DNA of 64,000 nucleotides, taken from NCBI RefSeq assembly GCF_030506325.1, contig NZ_CP120683.1, positions 4,415,001 through 4,479,000 of the forward strand, read 5' to 3'. This DNA comes from Tunicatimonas pelagia. GTDB taxonomy: Bacteria; Bacteroidota; Bacteroidia; Cytophagales; Cyclobacteriaceae. This document shows positions 49,151 through 59,128 of this stretch, one piece after another. The notes under the pieces were generated by a model. The model saw nothing but the letters and a program-made list of their open reading frames with translations. It searched no databases and was not told the origin of the DNA. The first letter of the stretch is position 1. Every line of letters begins with the position of its first letter. The position numbers and the translations under genes were made by a program.

Positions 49151-52100
49151 TTATCGTTTCATAACGGTGGCATCCGCATTCATTACAGTACTCGCTACCA
49201 CCGTATACGCTGCCAATGCTTGCTTATCGATGCATGGTTCCGCTTCAAACTCCCCGGTGGCTAGCCAGCCCGTCATTTTCTCAGGACTTTCCTGAAAATC
49301 GTTCTTCTGTTTGCGGTAGAAAGTGTTTAGCACGGTCAATTCTTGTTCGCTAGGAAACTTCGCCGTAAGGCTCCGGTATAGATTCGTAAGTCGGGTCTTG
49401 TGATTGCTTTCTGTCGTCAGCACCTTCGCAGCTAGTGCCCGGCTGGCTTCTACAAACTGCGGATCATTCAACAGTACTAATGATTGCAGCGGAGTGCTGG
49501 TTTTCTGGCGGGTAACTTCGCAGTAACTGCGGGTGGGAGCGTCAAAGGTGTTCATAGACGGTGGAGGTACGGTTCTCTTCCACAACGTATACAGGCTACG
49601 GCGGTACAGTTTCTCTCCGGTGTCGGGCACGTAGCTGGCTCCACTAATTTTCCATAGCCCATCGGGCTGATAAGGTTTTACGCTTTCTCCTCCGATTTTA
49701 TCAACCAGCAAACCGCTAGCGTGTAGCACATTGTCGCGTAGCATTTCGGCGGTAAGCCGAAGAGAAGGCCCGCGGGATATAAGTTTATTGTCATAATCTT
49801 TCTCCAATAGCTCTTGTGGGGTTTGAGAAGATTGCCGATAGGTCGCTGATAGTACAATCATCTTCTGCATCGCCTTAATGTCCCAGCCCGATTCCACAAA
49901 ACGAATAGCCAGCCAGTCGAGCAGTTCAGGATGGGTAGGCAGTTCGCCCTGATTACCAAAATCGGCTGCCGAGCTTACAATACCTCGGCCAAAGTAGGAT
50001 TGCCAGTAGCGGTTTACAATTACCCGGGCGGTGAGCGGGTTGTGCTCAGAAAATAGCCATTGGGCTAATCCCAATCGGTTTTGGGGCAAAGTGTCAGGAA
50101 AAGTTAGTATGCTCTCGGGAGTTGCCGGGTGCACCTCTTCACTCGGAGCATCGTAGGCACCACGATCCAGGAGGAAAGTAGGGCGAGGCTCTTCTAACTC
50201 ATCCATCACCATAATTTCGGGCACGGATTCTACCAACGCGTTTTGCTCAGTTCTCAACTTTTGCAGTTCCTTCTTCTTCTGCCAGTAACCCAGATTAGCG
50301 TGTACTGATGCCAGTGCTTGCTGGGTCTGCTGGTCTAGCTCCTTTTTTCCCGACCAAGCTGCAACTTCGGCGGGTAATAGTTCTCGGTCGTATACTTTGA
50401 TTTCATCCAGCAAAGCGTTTTTAGTTCCGGTTCCGCGCCACAGTGCGCCGAAACTCAGGCCGGGTTCTTCATCTACCGCAGAAAGCAAAATATCTTTGTA
50501 AAGATTGTCTTTCTCTGCCTCCATTTCCATCGCTTCGCCGTTCAGGTATACTTTCAGTCCTTGGGCTTTACTGGAACCATCGTAAGTGAGAGCCAGATGA
50601 AACCATTCGTCCTTGGGTATTTCAATAGTAGAATGCTTGGAAATATTATTGTACGGCCAAGTGTGGGCCATTAACGCATCTATTTTATTGTCTTTAATCG
50701 ACAGATAGTAGCCGCGAAAGTTATAGATAATTTTTCCTTGGCCTTTGTGGAAAATGGTACCATTTTTCAATGCAGTGGGTACTTGCATCCACAGGCCAAT
50801 GGTGAAAGGCTGCGCCCGGTCAAAGGCACCAATAGAACCCAAAGAAAGGGGATCATCCCCGTTGGAAAGCAACGCCTGACCGAATTTTCCTTCTTCTAGA
50901 CTGGGTTCTAATGCCTCCGGGTTTTTACGGGGTTCGGCTAAGATGATTTGTGCTTTCTGACTGGGGCGGGCTACGTTAGCAAATTGATTATTAACTGCGG
51001 TTTCAAAGTCAAAGTGGGCGATCAGTCCATCGTTCAAATACTTCTCGATGTTGACAGGCTGTTCAAATTTGATGCTTTCACTTTTGTGGGTTACCAGCGC
51101 ACTGATTTCACGCTTTTTTTGATCAATTTGCTCGTCAAGAAACTGCATGATGCTGTCTTGCTTTTCATCGGTTAGCAGTAGAGTAGGTACGGGCATCGCA
51201 TCGTCCCAAGAGATCTGCCCGGCTTCGTCTATGTTGTTGAAGAAGCTGAACATCTGAAAGTATTCCTTCTGGGAGATGGGGTCAAATTTATGATCGTGGC
51301 AGCGAGCGCATTCTAGAGTCATGGCCATTAGCGATTTTCCTAGGGTATTGGTGCGGTCAGCTACGTATTCTATTCGGAATTCTTCATTGACGATACCGCC
51401 TTCCATATTTTGAGCATGGTTTCGGTTGAAGGCCGTTGCCAGAATCTGCTCCCGAGTAGGCTCGGGCATCAAATCTCCGGCCAGTTGCCAAGTAACAAAC
51501 TGGTTGAAGGGTTTATTTTCGTTAAAGGCTTTAATTACCCAATCGCGCCAAGGCCACATAGGGCGGTAACGGTCTACCGAGTAACCGTGGGTATCGGCGT
51601 AGCGGGAGGCATCCATCCAGTCGGTAGCCATCTTCTCGCCGTAGTGGGGCGAGGCTAGTAAACGATTAACTACTTTTTCGTAGGCACCTTCCGAATCATC
51701 TGTCAGGAAAGCATCTATTTCCTCCAGGGTAGGTGGTAGTCCGGTGAGATCAAAGCTTACTCGTCGGATTAGCGTTTCTTTGTCTGCCTCAGCCTGGGGT
51801 TGTAAATCATTTCGTTCCAGGGTACGGAAAATGAAATGGTCAATCTCATTCATCGCTTGGGTCTGATGAAAGGTTTCGGGTACTTCCGGCTTCTCGGGGG
51901 GAATAAACGCCCAATGCTTCTTGTATTCTGCTCCTTCTTCTACCCACCGAATTAGCACCGCTTTTTCGTAATCCGTTAGGGTCAGATTAGATTCGGGTGG
52001 AGGCATTAGTTCCTCTTTATCCTCCGAAAGAATACGGTGGACCAATTCGCTTCGGGCTGCTTCACCGGGAACAATGGCGGTGTTACCACTTTCTTCCAGA

Positions 52101-52336
52101 GCCGTAAAAGCTCCTTCGGGAGTATCTAATCGTAATCCGGCTTTTTGGTTAGCTAAATCCGGGCCGTGGCAGGCGTAACAACGATCCGAAAGGATAGGCT
52201 TAACGTGAAGGTTGAAGTCAACACTCTTGGGCAAAGACTTTTCGGCCTGAACAACTTCTTCTGGTTTATCTATTCCACAGCCAGATACCAGCAATCCTGA
52301 TAATCCTAAAATAAGCCAAGCCGTTTTTGAATTCAT
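49151..52336 (-). CDS. Cytochrome-c / DUF1549 / LamG / DUF1553 lipoprotein (copy B)
   Basis: This 1061-aa paralogue of the copy A protein has a clear lipobox (LVSGC, Cys20), so it is anchored to a membrane, probably on the periplasmic or outer side. The haem motif CYACH uses Cys53, Cys56 and His57. DUF1549, LamG and DUF1553 domains follow in the same order. Copy A has an imperfect lipobox instead, which may mean the two copies sit in different places. The 13-bp element found before copy A is absent here, so regulation differs. Confidence 0.92.
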   Translation of the reverse strand: MNSKTAWLILGLSGLLVSGCGIDKPEEVVQAEKSLPKSVDFNLHVKPILSDRCYACHGPDLANQKAGLRLDTPEGAFTALEESGNTAIVPGEAARSELVHRILSEDKEELMPPPESNLTLTDYEKAVLIRWVEEGAEYKKHWAFIPPEKPEVPETFHQTQAMNEIDHFIFRTLERNDLQPQAEADKETLIRRVSFDLTGLPPTLEEIDAFLTDDSEGAYEKVVNRLLASPHYGEKMATDWMDASRYADTHGYSVDRYRPMWPWRDWVIKAFNENKPFNQFVTWQLAGDLMPEPTREQILATAFNRNHAQNMEGGIVNEEFRIEYVADRTNTLGKSLMAMTLECARCHDHKFDPISQKEYFQMFSFFNNIDEAGQISWDDAMPVPTLLLTDEKQDSIMQFLDEQIDQKKREISALVTHKSESIKFEQPVNIEKYLNDGLIAHFDFETAVNNQFANVARPSQKAQIILAEPRKNPEALEPSLEEGKFGQALLSNGDDPLSLGSIGAFDRAQPFTIGLWMQVPTALKNGTIFHKGQGKIIYNFRGYYLSIKDNKIDALMAHTWPYNNISKHSTIEIPKDEWFHLALTYDGSSKAQGLKVYLNGEAMEMEAEKDNLYKDILLSAVDEEPGLSFGALWRGTGTKNALLDEIKVYDRELLPAEVAAWSGKKELDQQTQQALASVHANLGYWQKKKELQKLRTEQNALVESVPEIMVMDELEEPRPTFLLDRGAYDAPSEEVHPATPESILTFPDTLPQNRLGLAQWLFSEHNPLTARVIVNRYWQSYFGRGIVSSAADFGNQGELPTHPELLDWLAIRFVESGWDIKAMQKMIVLSATYRQSSQTPQELLEKDYDNKLISRGPSLRLTAEMLRDNVLHASGLLVDKIGGESVKPYQPDGLWKISGASYVPDTGEKLYRRSLYTLWKRTVPPPSMNTFDAPTRSYCEVTRQKTSTPLQSLVLLNDPQFVEASRALAAKVLTTESNHKTRLTNLYRSLTAKFPSEQELTVLNTFYRKQKNDFQESPEKMTGWLATGEFEAEPCIDKQALAAYTVVASTVMNADATVMKR

Positions 52337-52477
52337 GTAGAGAGATTCTAGATTTACCTATAAAAATAAGCATAATTATCAGTAAACGTACTGTACCATT
52401 AAGCTAAAGACGCTCACGTGTAATCTGGGCGAAACCCACGGGTACTATTTTTAATCTAAGAAGACTGATAGAATACT

Positions 52478-53497
52478 ATGAAAACAATAGTGCTGGAAGA
52501 ACCCGGTAGGTTTAAGTATGCTGATACCAACCCAGCTGAAAATTTGCAACCGAACGAAGCATTGGTGAAAGTACACCGAATTGGTATTTGTGGTACCGAT
52601 TTTCATGCCTACCGGGGCAATCAGCCCTTTTTCACCTATCCACGAATATTAGGGCACGAACTGGGAGTAGAGGTACTGAGCGTGGGCGAGGAGGTAACCA
52701 ACGTAGCCGTAGGTGATAAGTGTTCGGTAGAGCCTTATCTAAACAAAACGCAAGATCAGGCAGTACGCCGAGGGTATACTAACTGTGGCGAGAATTTATC
52801 CGTACTGGGTGTTCACCAAGATGGGGGAATGCGGGAGCGGTTTAAGTTACCAGCTAAGTACTTGCATACATCGGAAAAGCTTACTTATGAACAGTTGGCG
52901 GTGGTTGAACCTTTGGGCATCGGTTGCCACGCCGTAAACCGAGCTAATATTCAGTCGGATGATCTGGTATTGGTAGTAGGAGCCGGACCGATTGGCTTGG
53001 CAACAGTAATCTTCGCCACGGCGCAGGGAGCAAAAACCGTAGTGATGGATGTTAACCAAGACCGTCTCAGCTTTGCTCAAGAAGTCACCAACATTCACGG
53101 AACAGTGGTTGCCGGGCGTGATGATACCATTGATAAGTTACAAGAGCAATTTAACGGAGATTTACCAACGGTGGTGTTGGATGCTACCGGAAATCAGTAT
53201 TCTATGGCGAAGGCACTAGAGTACGCCGCTCCGGCAGGACGAATTGTGTTCGTCGGTTTGTTCCGAGGGGATTTTTCTTTTCACGACCCCTACTTTCACA
53301 AGAAAGAACTTACGCTGATGGCTAGCCGTAATGCGCTATCGTCTGATTTTAAGCAGATTATCCGCATGATGGAAGAAGAGCAAATTGACGTGAGCCAATG
53401 GATTACCCACCGTAGCTCCTTCGAGGAAATGGTAAATGAGTTTGACGACTGGCTTAAACCTGAAACCGGAGTGATTAAAGCGGTGGTATCGTTTTAG
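52478..53497 (+). CDS. Zinc-type alcohol dehydrogenase family protein
   Basis: The 339-aa product belongs to the medium-chain dehydrogenases. The catalytic zinc ligands are Cys38 (GICGTDFHA) and His60-Glu61 (ILGHELGVEV), and the Rossmann motif is GAGPIGLATV near residue 165. The structural zinc loop is unusual: of the four cysteines expected around residues 82-110 only Cys103 is in place, with Cys82 outside the usual spacing, so the second zinc site is probably lost. It resembles sugar or sugar-acid dehydrogenases such as the L-galactonate/L-gulonate type, but the substrate cannot be read from the sequence. A heptamer tract follows the stop codon. Confidence 0.85.
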   Translation: MKTIVLEEPGRFKYADTNPAENLQPNEALVKVHRIGICGTDFHAYRGNQPFFTYPRILGHELGVEVLSVGEEVTNVAVGDKCSVEPYLNKTQDQAVRRGYTNCGENLSVLGVHQDGGMRERFKLPAKYLHTSEKLTYEQLAVVEPLGIGCHAVNRANIQSDDLVLVVGAGPIGLATVIFATAQGAKTVVMDVNQDRLSFAQEVTNIHGTVVAGRDDTIDKLQEQFNGDLPTVVLDATGNQYSMAKALEYAAPAGRIVFVGLFRGDFSFHDPYFHKKELTLMASRNALSSDFKQIIRMMEEEQIDVSQWITHRSSFEEMVNEFDDWLKPETGVIKAVVSF

Positions 53498-53514
53498 GAG
53501 CGCGGAAGTTTGGA

Positions 53515-53598
53515 AACAATGAGCGACAGACAGTTGAGAACTGACAACTGAAAGTGGATAGTGACCAATGTCTAATTCATAGTACCCAATTCCAATGA
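53515..53598. repeat. Degenerate 12-unit heptamer tract
   Basis: Twelve 7-nt units keep one register across the spacer between the dehydrogenase and the next (minus-strand) gene; typical units are GACAACT, GAGAACT and GATAGTG. Sequence is poorly conserved between units, but the period is clear. Confidence 0.5.
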
Positions 53599-53615
53599 CC
53601 AGCGAATATTTAGCT

Positions 53616-53954
53616 TTATTGCGATTTTATCTGTCTCTCCAAGCTTTTCCAGGTACGTTTTAGATAGTTCTCCAACTGATTAGCGTCCTGACAGAACCCC
53701 AGCATTAGTACTAAGTCATCTCGTTCCCACGATTTCGCATCCTCTAGCTGGTCGAGTTGCTGACCGCGGCTGCCTGTTTCGTACTTACGCAGAAAAGCTC
53801 TCCCTCTTTGGTTACTCAGGGTAGTTGCCACCAGTTGCATAGCCTCTCGGAAGCGACAAAAACGATGCGACAAACCTTCTGGTGCTGAGTAGGGATAGTT
53901 CTGCTTGCTATCTAATTCAGTAATAATCTCAGTAAGTTCAGTGTATAGTGCCAT
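53616..53954 (-). CDS. Small helical hypothetical protein
   Basis: I do not recognise this 112-aa protein. It appears entirely alpha-helical, with segments such as LYTELTEIITELDSKQ, FREAMQLVATTLSNQRG and NQLENYLKRTWKSLERQ, and no signal peptide. The ATG at 53954 is preferred over a TTG at 53969. Its message would read into the spacer with the heptamer tract. It is alone between a convergent dehydrogenase gene and a divergent amidase gene. Function unknown. Confidence 0.7.
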   Translation of the reverse strand: MALYTELTEIITELDSKQNYPYSAPEGLSHRFCRFREAMQLVATTLSNQRGRAFLRKYETGSRGQQLDQLEDAKSWERDDLVLMLGFCQDANQLENYLKRTWKSLERQIKSQ

Positions 53955-54110
53955 ATAGTAAAAGTACAAATATTTATTTAAAGTTTCTTAGCCCAAACTT
54001 CATCAAAATCACTTTTTTACTGGCTTTTGATGGGCGTATCTCCGCATAATTCCCAATAGATTGGGTAACTTGGAAAAAATTAGCGTTGCTACTATCTAAT
54101 CTGTCTTTCT

Positions 54111-55799
54111 GTGAAATATTTGTTTATTGTTATTACTACAGCGGTCATTACCGCTTTAGTTTGTTTTCTTTGGTTTAAGGCGGTATCCGGAAAAATTTCA
54201 GATAACGATGTACAAGCAGCTCAAAAGCTACTGAGCCTTGATTTGACCGATCAAGAGATTGATACGCTACTGGCTGATGTTCAGGGAAATGCGGAGAACT
54301 ACGCTCTTATGCATCAGTACACACTGAAGAATGAAGTCCCGCCTGCCCTATTATTTGATCCTGTTCCGCACAATTTCACAATTGACACAGCTTCTTTTTC
54401 ACCTGAGTGGAATATTCCCGAAGATGTGGCCCTGCCGATCAACCAGGATGAACTAGCCTTCTACAGCGTGCTAGAACTAGCTTCCTTACTAAAAAATCAA
54501 AAAATTACGTCCACTGAGCTTACTCAGCTTTATTTGGATCGCATTCACCGCTACGATGACACGCTACTCAGTGTCATTACCGTCACCGAAGAATTAGCAC
54601 TGGAGCAAGCTCGCCGAGCCGATGAAGAAATTCAGCAAGGAAAATACCGAGGACCTCTGCACGGTATTCCCTACGGCGTGAAGGACTTACTGGCGGTAGA
54701 AGGTTACAAAACCACCTGGGGAGCTAATTCTCACAAAAACCAAACGATTGACCAGACGGCTACCGTCGTAAAAAAACTGGAAGCAGCGGGAGCCGTGCTT
54801 ATTGCCAAGCTCACTTCCGGGGCACTAGCCCGGGGCGATGTGTGGTTTGGTGGTACCACCAAAAGTCCGTGGGATTTGACACAGGGGGCGAGTGGTTCGT
54901 CAGCAGGTTCAGCTTCAGCCGTAGTGGCTGGACTGGTTGGTTTTGCGATTGGTACCGAAACAATGGGTTCGATCAGCTCGCCTTCTACCCGATGCGGAGC
55001 GAGTGGTTTGCGACCTACCTTCGGACGAGTGAGCCGCCACGGGGTAATGACTCTTAGCTGGAGTCTGGATAAAGCCGGTCCGATTTGCCGATCCGCCGAA
55101 GATGCTGCTTTAGTTTTTGATGCCATTCGCGGAGCTGATCCCAAAGATAGAACTACTGTAGAGGCTTCTTTCGACTACGACGGCAAAGTAGATGTATCCG
55201 CACTAAGCATTGGAATAGTAGAAAAATACTTTGAAGACGATACAACCAACCAGGAACATAATGAACAAACGCTAGAAGTACTAAGAAAGCTAGGCGCAAA
55301 CTTTCAGCCTGTTAGTTTACCCGATAGTACTACGCTTCCGGTAAAGGTACTTTCCCTAATTATGTTTGCTGAAGCCGGAGCGGCATTTGATGATCTCACT
55401 CGCAGTAATCTCGATGATTCTTTAGTGCGCCAAGACGAACGCTCACGACCGAACGCCCTACGTCAGTCCCGCTTTATTCCAGCGGTGGAATATATTCAAG
55501 CTAATCGCTACCGCTACCAACTTATTCAGGCAATGGACTCGCTGATGCAACAGTACGACGTAATTGTAACCCCCACCCGAGGCGGTAATCAGTTGCTGAT
55601 TACCAACATGACCGGTCATCCAGTGGTAGTTGTTCCGAATGGATTTGACGAAGATGGGCATCCCCAAAGTATCACCTTCATTGGTAATCTCTACGACGAA
55701 GCCTCCATCCTGGAAGTGGCCCACGCTTACCAGCAAGCCACCGAATTTGAAGATCAGCACCCGGATTTTTTCTTACCGAAGGCGGTTGCGGAGAACTAA
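54111..55799 (+). CDS. Membrane-anchored amidase (amidase signature family)
   Basis: The 562-aa product has an N-terminal membrane helix (residues 3-22) and a short helical region (about 30-85) before the amidase signature domain. The catalytic lysine is in HGIPYGVKDLLAVEG, and the Ser-rich stretch GASGSSAGSASAVVAGL with the nucleophile in ETMGSISSPS completes the Ser-Ser-Lys triad. Unlike GatA it is exported or membrane-tethered, so the substrate is probably a peptide or amide outside the cytoplasm. The GTG start at 54111 is used because the membrane helix begins there. Its stop overlaps the stop of the convergent glycosidase-like gene. Confidence 0.9.
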   Translation: MKYLFIVITTAVITALVCFLWFKAVSGKISDNDVQAAQKLLSLDLTDQEIDTLLADVQGNAENYALMHQYTLKNEVPPALLFDPVPHNFTIDTASFSPEWNIPEDVALPINQDELAFYSVLELASLLKNQKITSTELTQLYLDRIHRYDDTLLSVITVTEELALEQARRADEEIQQGKYRGPLHGIPYGVKDLLAVEGYKTTWGANSHKNQTIDQTATVVKKLEAAGAVLIAKLTSGALARGDVWFGGTTKSPWDLTQGASGSSAGSASAVVAGLVGFAIGTETMGSISSPSTRCGASGLRPTFGRVSRHGVMTLSWSLDKAGPICRSAEDAALVFDAIRGADPKDRTTVEASFDYDGKVDVSALSIGIVEKYFEDDTTNQEHNEQTLEVLRKLGANFQPVSLPDSTTLPVKVLSLIMFAEAGAAFDDLTRSNLDDSLVRQDERSRPNALRQSRFIPAVEYIQANRYRYQLIQAMDSLMQQYDVIVTPTRGGNQLLITNMTGHPVVVVPNGFDEDGHPQSITFIGNLYDEASILEVAHAYQQATEFEDQHPDFFLPKAVAEN

Positions 55800-56770
55800 G
55801 GCTGCGTCGCCCAACCTAACTTAGCTACGCGGATTCCTTGTAAATCTGGTAACAAAGCTGCAATGTGCCACTGTCCTTGATGCTGGAAAATTTCGGGAGC
55901 AGCAACGGGCAGGGTACCGACGAGGTACTGGTCATCATCCACACCGAAGTCATACAGGTTTTTAGAACGGTACACACTGGTTTTGGGTACAGTTTCGGTC
56001 ACCCCATCTACTACTTTTCCGTAAGATTGGGTGCGGAACAGATAGTAATAACCCGAAGGATGTTTCACGACAAACGGGCATTCGGCTAGCCAGAATTTAT
56101 CGCCGCCAGCTTGTCCACCGTAAGCTACTTTAGTAGATTCACTCCAGGTTGTAAGGTCGGTTGAAGTACGCAGATAAACCGCTCCAATCTGATTGGGATG
56201 AGCGGTGTAATAGACATAAAAAGTATCATTTTCGTGCAATACCATCGCATCGCGGGTATTGGTTTCTGCCGGATCGCCAAACAAAGCCGGGGAGCCATCG
56301 CGCAGTTTTCGTTCAAAAGTAATTCCGTCGGGACTGGTTGCCAGACAGATTCGGTTCCAGTCACCATAGAACATCTGATACATATTGTCAATACGGGTAA
56401 CGTAAGGAGCTTGCATTCCGCCGGGCACTTCTCCTAAACTTGGATCAGCCTGCATCGCGATTCCCATCGGAGTCCAGTCCCGGTCAGTAAGGTTGGCGGC
56501 TTGCCAGCGATGAAATAAGCGAGTTTTACCCGGGGCTTTGGTTTTACGGATGCACGACCACAGTTGCCAAGTGCTATCCGCCGCTTGCCAGATACCGAAA
56601 TCAACGGGTTGCTGCTCATCCGAAGTCAGTTCGCCCAAATCAGGGTTTCCAGCAATTGTCCACCAATCTCCCTCAATTACCGGAACTAGGGCTGGGTTGG
56701 GCTGAGAATTTACCACAGTAGCTAAGCTGATTAACCACAGAAAGAGAAAAATCTGAATAGAATTATTCAT
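55796..56770 (-). CDS. Secreted five-bladed beta-propeller glycosidase-like protein
   Basis: The 324-aa product has a signal peptide ending near VVNSQP. The sequence repeats short blades with aromatic motifs and acidic residues at likely active-site positions: VDFGIWQAADSTWQLWS near the start, APYVTRIDNMYQMFYGD in the middle and ECPFVVKHPSGYYYLFRTQ later. This resembles GH43/GH32/GH117-like propellers that cleave plant or algal glycans. The exact family cannot be stated. ATG 56770 is preferred because it starts the signal peptide. It converges with the amidase gene; the two stop codons overlap. Confidence 0.7.
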   Translation of the reverse strand: MNNSIQIFLFLWLISLATVVNSQPNPALVPVIEGDWWTIAGNPDLGELTSDEQQPVDFGIWQAADSTWQLWSCIRKTKAPGKTRLFHRWQAANLTDRDWTPMGIAMQADPSLGEVPGGMQAPYVTRIDNMYQMFYGDWNRICLATSPDGITFERKLRDGSPALFGDPAETNTRDAMVLHENDTFYVYYTAHPNQIGAVYLRTSTDLTTWSESTKVAYGGQAGGDKFWLAECPFVVKHPSGYYYLFRTQSYGKVVDGVTETVPKTSVYRSKNLYDFGVDDDQYLVGTLPVAAPEIFQHQGQWHIAALLPDLQGIRVAKLGWATQP

Positions 56771-56832
56771 ATACAAACGAATAGGTTTAGTGAGCATGTC
56801 CTTGCAAATCACCTTTAAGTTCATAGCTCAGA

Positions 56833-57720
56833 TCATCTGCAATCATCAAGACGCTTATTGGCATAATTTACAGCTTCTTGCTCGAAAAAATTACACGAAG
56901 TTGAGTTTTCAATTGTGTAGGCAAGCCAAAATACTGGTCCGTTCAAATCTAAGTAAATGTACTTTGAAAGGCTCTTATAAAACGTTGAAGACTCTCGCCA
57001 TTTTGTATCAATATTCTTCATCAGAGCATTTCCGCCAACTTTACGATCGTATTGCATGATGTGAGCTACTTCTTCGGCAAACGTATCATAGAATTCGGCA
57101 CCTTCCAGGTCAGACCTTATACCTATAGAACTCACTTGACCCGTTGCTCGTCCACTGCCTATTGAAGAAGAAAATCTCCCATCGGATTCAAAATACATAA
57201 TTCCTGATAATAAGGTCTTCCCCAAATCAAACCTCGCACCTTTTCCTACCACCAGCAATCCGTAAACAGAAGAAGTGAAGAGCCTTGCTTTGAATTTCTT
57301 CTGACTTTGATAAGGAAAAAATTCAAGCCTTGTCAGGTATAAGTTGAAGTGTAATCTCTCAAACATTCTCTTATCTTCGGCAGCATTTTGAATGATAGAA
57401 CTGCCTAAGGAGTTAACCATTCTAACGGGCCAAGCTAGTGCCATACTCTGTTGCTTGTCTATTTGGTGAGCCATGGAAAGACCGATATGGCTGATGCCAC
57501 CACCAATAGCACCTTTGTAAAACCCCCTCGCGAAAGTCCGAAAGTTAGCTTGACCATCATTGTTATTAATTAAACTTCCTACCCCGCCTATCAATCCGTT
57601 TAGACCAATATTGAATACGGCTAACTGCGCTCTTTGTGTTTTGAATTCACTTGATTGTGCAATAGAACTAGTTGCAATAAAAATGAATATTACAAAAACT
57701 AGTAGAGCTTTCTTACTCAT
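56833..57720 (-). CDS. Secreted hypothetical protein with degenerate HExxH-like motif
   Basis: I do not recognise this 295-aa protein. It has a signal peptide (SKKALLVFVIFIFIATSSIAQ, cleaved near residue 22), a glycine-rich region (GLNGLIGGVGSLINN, KGAIGGGISHIGL) that may insert in a membrane, and beta-rich parts. The segment TFAEEVAHIMQYDRK near residue 225 looks like the zinc-binding motif of HExxH peptidases, but the first residue of the motif is glutamate (EEVAH), so metal binding is doubtful. It is 62 bases upstream of the propeller-protein start on the same strand. Confidence 0.6.
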   Translation of the reverse strand: MSKKALLVFVIFIFIATSSIAQSSEFKTQRAQLAVFNIGLNGLIGGVGSLINNNDGQANFRTFARGFYKGAIGGGISHIGLSMAHQIDKQQSMALAWPVRMVNSLGSSIIQNAAEDKRMFERLHFNLYLTRLEFFPYQSQKKFKARLFTSSVYGLLVVGKGARFDLGKTLLSGIMYFESDGRFSSSIGSGRATGQVSSIGIRSDLEGAEFYDTFAEEVAHIMQYDRKVGGNALMKNIDTKWRESSTFYKSLSKYIYLDLNGPVFWLAYTIENSTSCNFFEQEAVNYANKRLDDCR

Positions 57721-57800
57721 AGAAAATGATAGTATTGAGAAATGCAATTACGAATGAATTAACATCAGTGCAAAGAGTAAATAGGAATACATCTGTATTG

Positions 57801-58955
57801 TTATGATAACCACCCGGCAATCAAAAAACCCAGATACGTACCTAATCCGTTGCCTAAAGCTCCGACTAGAATTCCCGGCAAATACAAATCCATCCGGTTC
57901 AAGCTCTTAGCTAAGGCGAGTGCCGATGAAGAACCCCCAATATTGGCTTGGGAGGCAACCGCCGCCACATCCCAATCCAATTTCCCAATAGCGGTTGTCC
58001 CGAATGTAAAAAGCCCGTGAACCAGTACGATAGTAACGACTAACACCAGTAACCGCCACGCCAAATCACCAATCTGACTGAGGGCAGCAAACTCGCAGTA
58101 CGCTCCGATTACTGCCAGGAATAGATAGACGCTGAATAAACTCAGCAAATGCCCTCCGGGTAACTGGTGCAACGCTGAAATTTGCGCTAGCAGCAAGGCG
58201 ATAGTCGTTAGAATAAGAATGGAGGGAATTACGATTCCCAATGTTGCTAACCACTCAGCTAATAGGTTGGAAATTAGCAAGCTAAAAAAGCCCAGGCTCA
58301 GTAAAATACTTAGTGATATGATGCCAACCGTTTCTTTCTCCCGTTCGGGATGAATGGTTTCAGTAGCTTGATTGGTGATATTTGTTACGGGACGATTAGC
58401 GTTCTTACGGAACAGCGTTGGAACCAGTAGGGTAACTACCATCCACAACGCGGTAATAATATTATCAACCGCCGCCATTCCGGCGTATAGCACTCCCTCT
58501 TCCATCACGTTGTAATGAAGAGCAATTGCGTTAAAGTTAACACTACCTCCGGTGTAGGTACCGACAAACATCCCGCTAATGGCTGGGTATAGCTCCCCAA
58601 ACTGCTCGCTTCCGCCAATCAAGTACATCCCAGTCAGTACGCCCAACACTGTACCGACGATGCCTACTCCAAACAAAGTCAGCATCGGTGCTCCCGCCCG
58701 ACGGATACTTTCCAAATTGATATCCAGTAGCAAAAAGAAAATTGATAGCGGTGCCACGTAAGTGAAAATACCTGAATAAACGGGTGAACCCTGTGAGGCC
58801 GAAGGCATAATTCCTAAGTTTGCCAGTAAAGCTACAAACAGAATAACCAACAAGGCCGTACTCAGATGTCTCAAGAAAGTGGTACGCACCAGCCACTCAC
58901 AAATGAGCACACTCAGGCAAAGCATCGCTAGCACGTACAGCGGTTGGTCGGGCAT
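57801..58955 (-). CDS. DUF819 family integral membrane protein (YjcL-like)
   Basis: The 384-aa product has about ten to eleven hydrophobic helices and the family motifs GMFVGTYTGGSVNFNAIAL and the C-terminal ANIGGSSSALALAKSLN, which mark DUF819/YjcL proteins. They are related to sodium- or proton-coupled transporters, but substrates are unknown. The gene is monocistronic and divergent from the Crp/Fnr regulator at 59129. Confidence 0.88.
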   Translation of the reverse strand: MPDQPLYVLAMLCLSVLICEWLVRTTFLRHLSTALLVILFVALLANLGIMPSASQGSPVYSGIFTYVAPLSIFFLLLDINLESIRRAGAPMLTLFGVGIVGTVLGVLTGMYLIGGSEQFGELYPAISGMFVGTYTGGSVNFNAIALHYNVMEEGVLYAGMAAVDNIITALWMVVTLLVPTLFRKNANRPVTNITNQATETIHPEREKETVGIISLSILLSLGFFSLLISNLLAEWLATLGIVIPSILILTTIALLLAQISALHQLPGGHLLSLFSVYLFLAVIGAYCEFAALSQIGDLAWRLLVLVVTIVLVHGLFTFGTTAIGKLDWDVAAVASQANIGGSSSALALAKSLNRMDLYLPGILVGALGNGLGTYLGFLIAGWLS

Positions 58956-59128
58956 TGTATAATTTTAGTCCGATGATAAAATAAGCAAAACTTAGCGAAC
59001 GAGAGTCAGCCGACTGCTGATTGTTACCAATTCTGGAAGAAATCTAGTAAATGCTTAGTTTTACCAGTCGGCAACAAGGGGAATAAGTAACTATAAGCTA
59101 CCCCCGGTATAAAAATACTTCTCCACCT

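Noticed and set aside
53954-53969. TTG start for the small helical protein at 53969
   Set aside because: An ATG 15 bases downstream is a better start and matches the start of the first helix.
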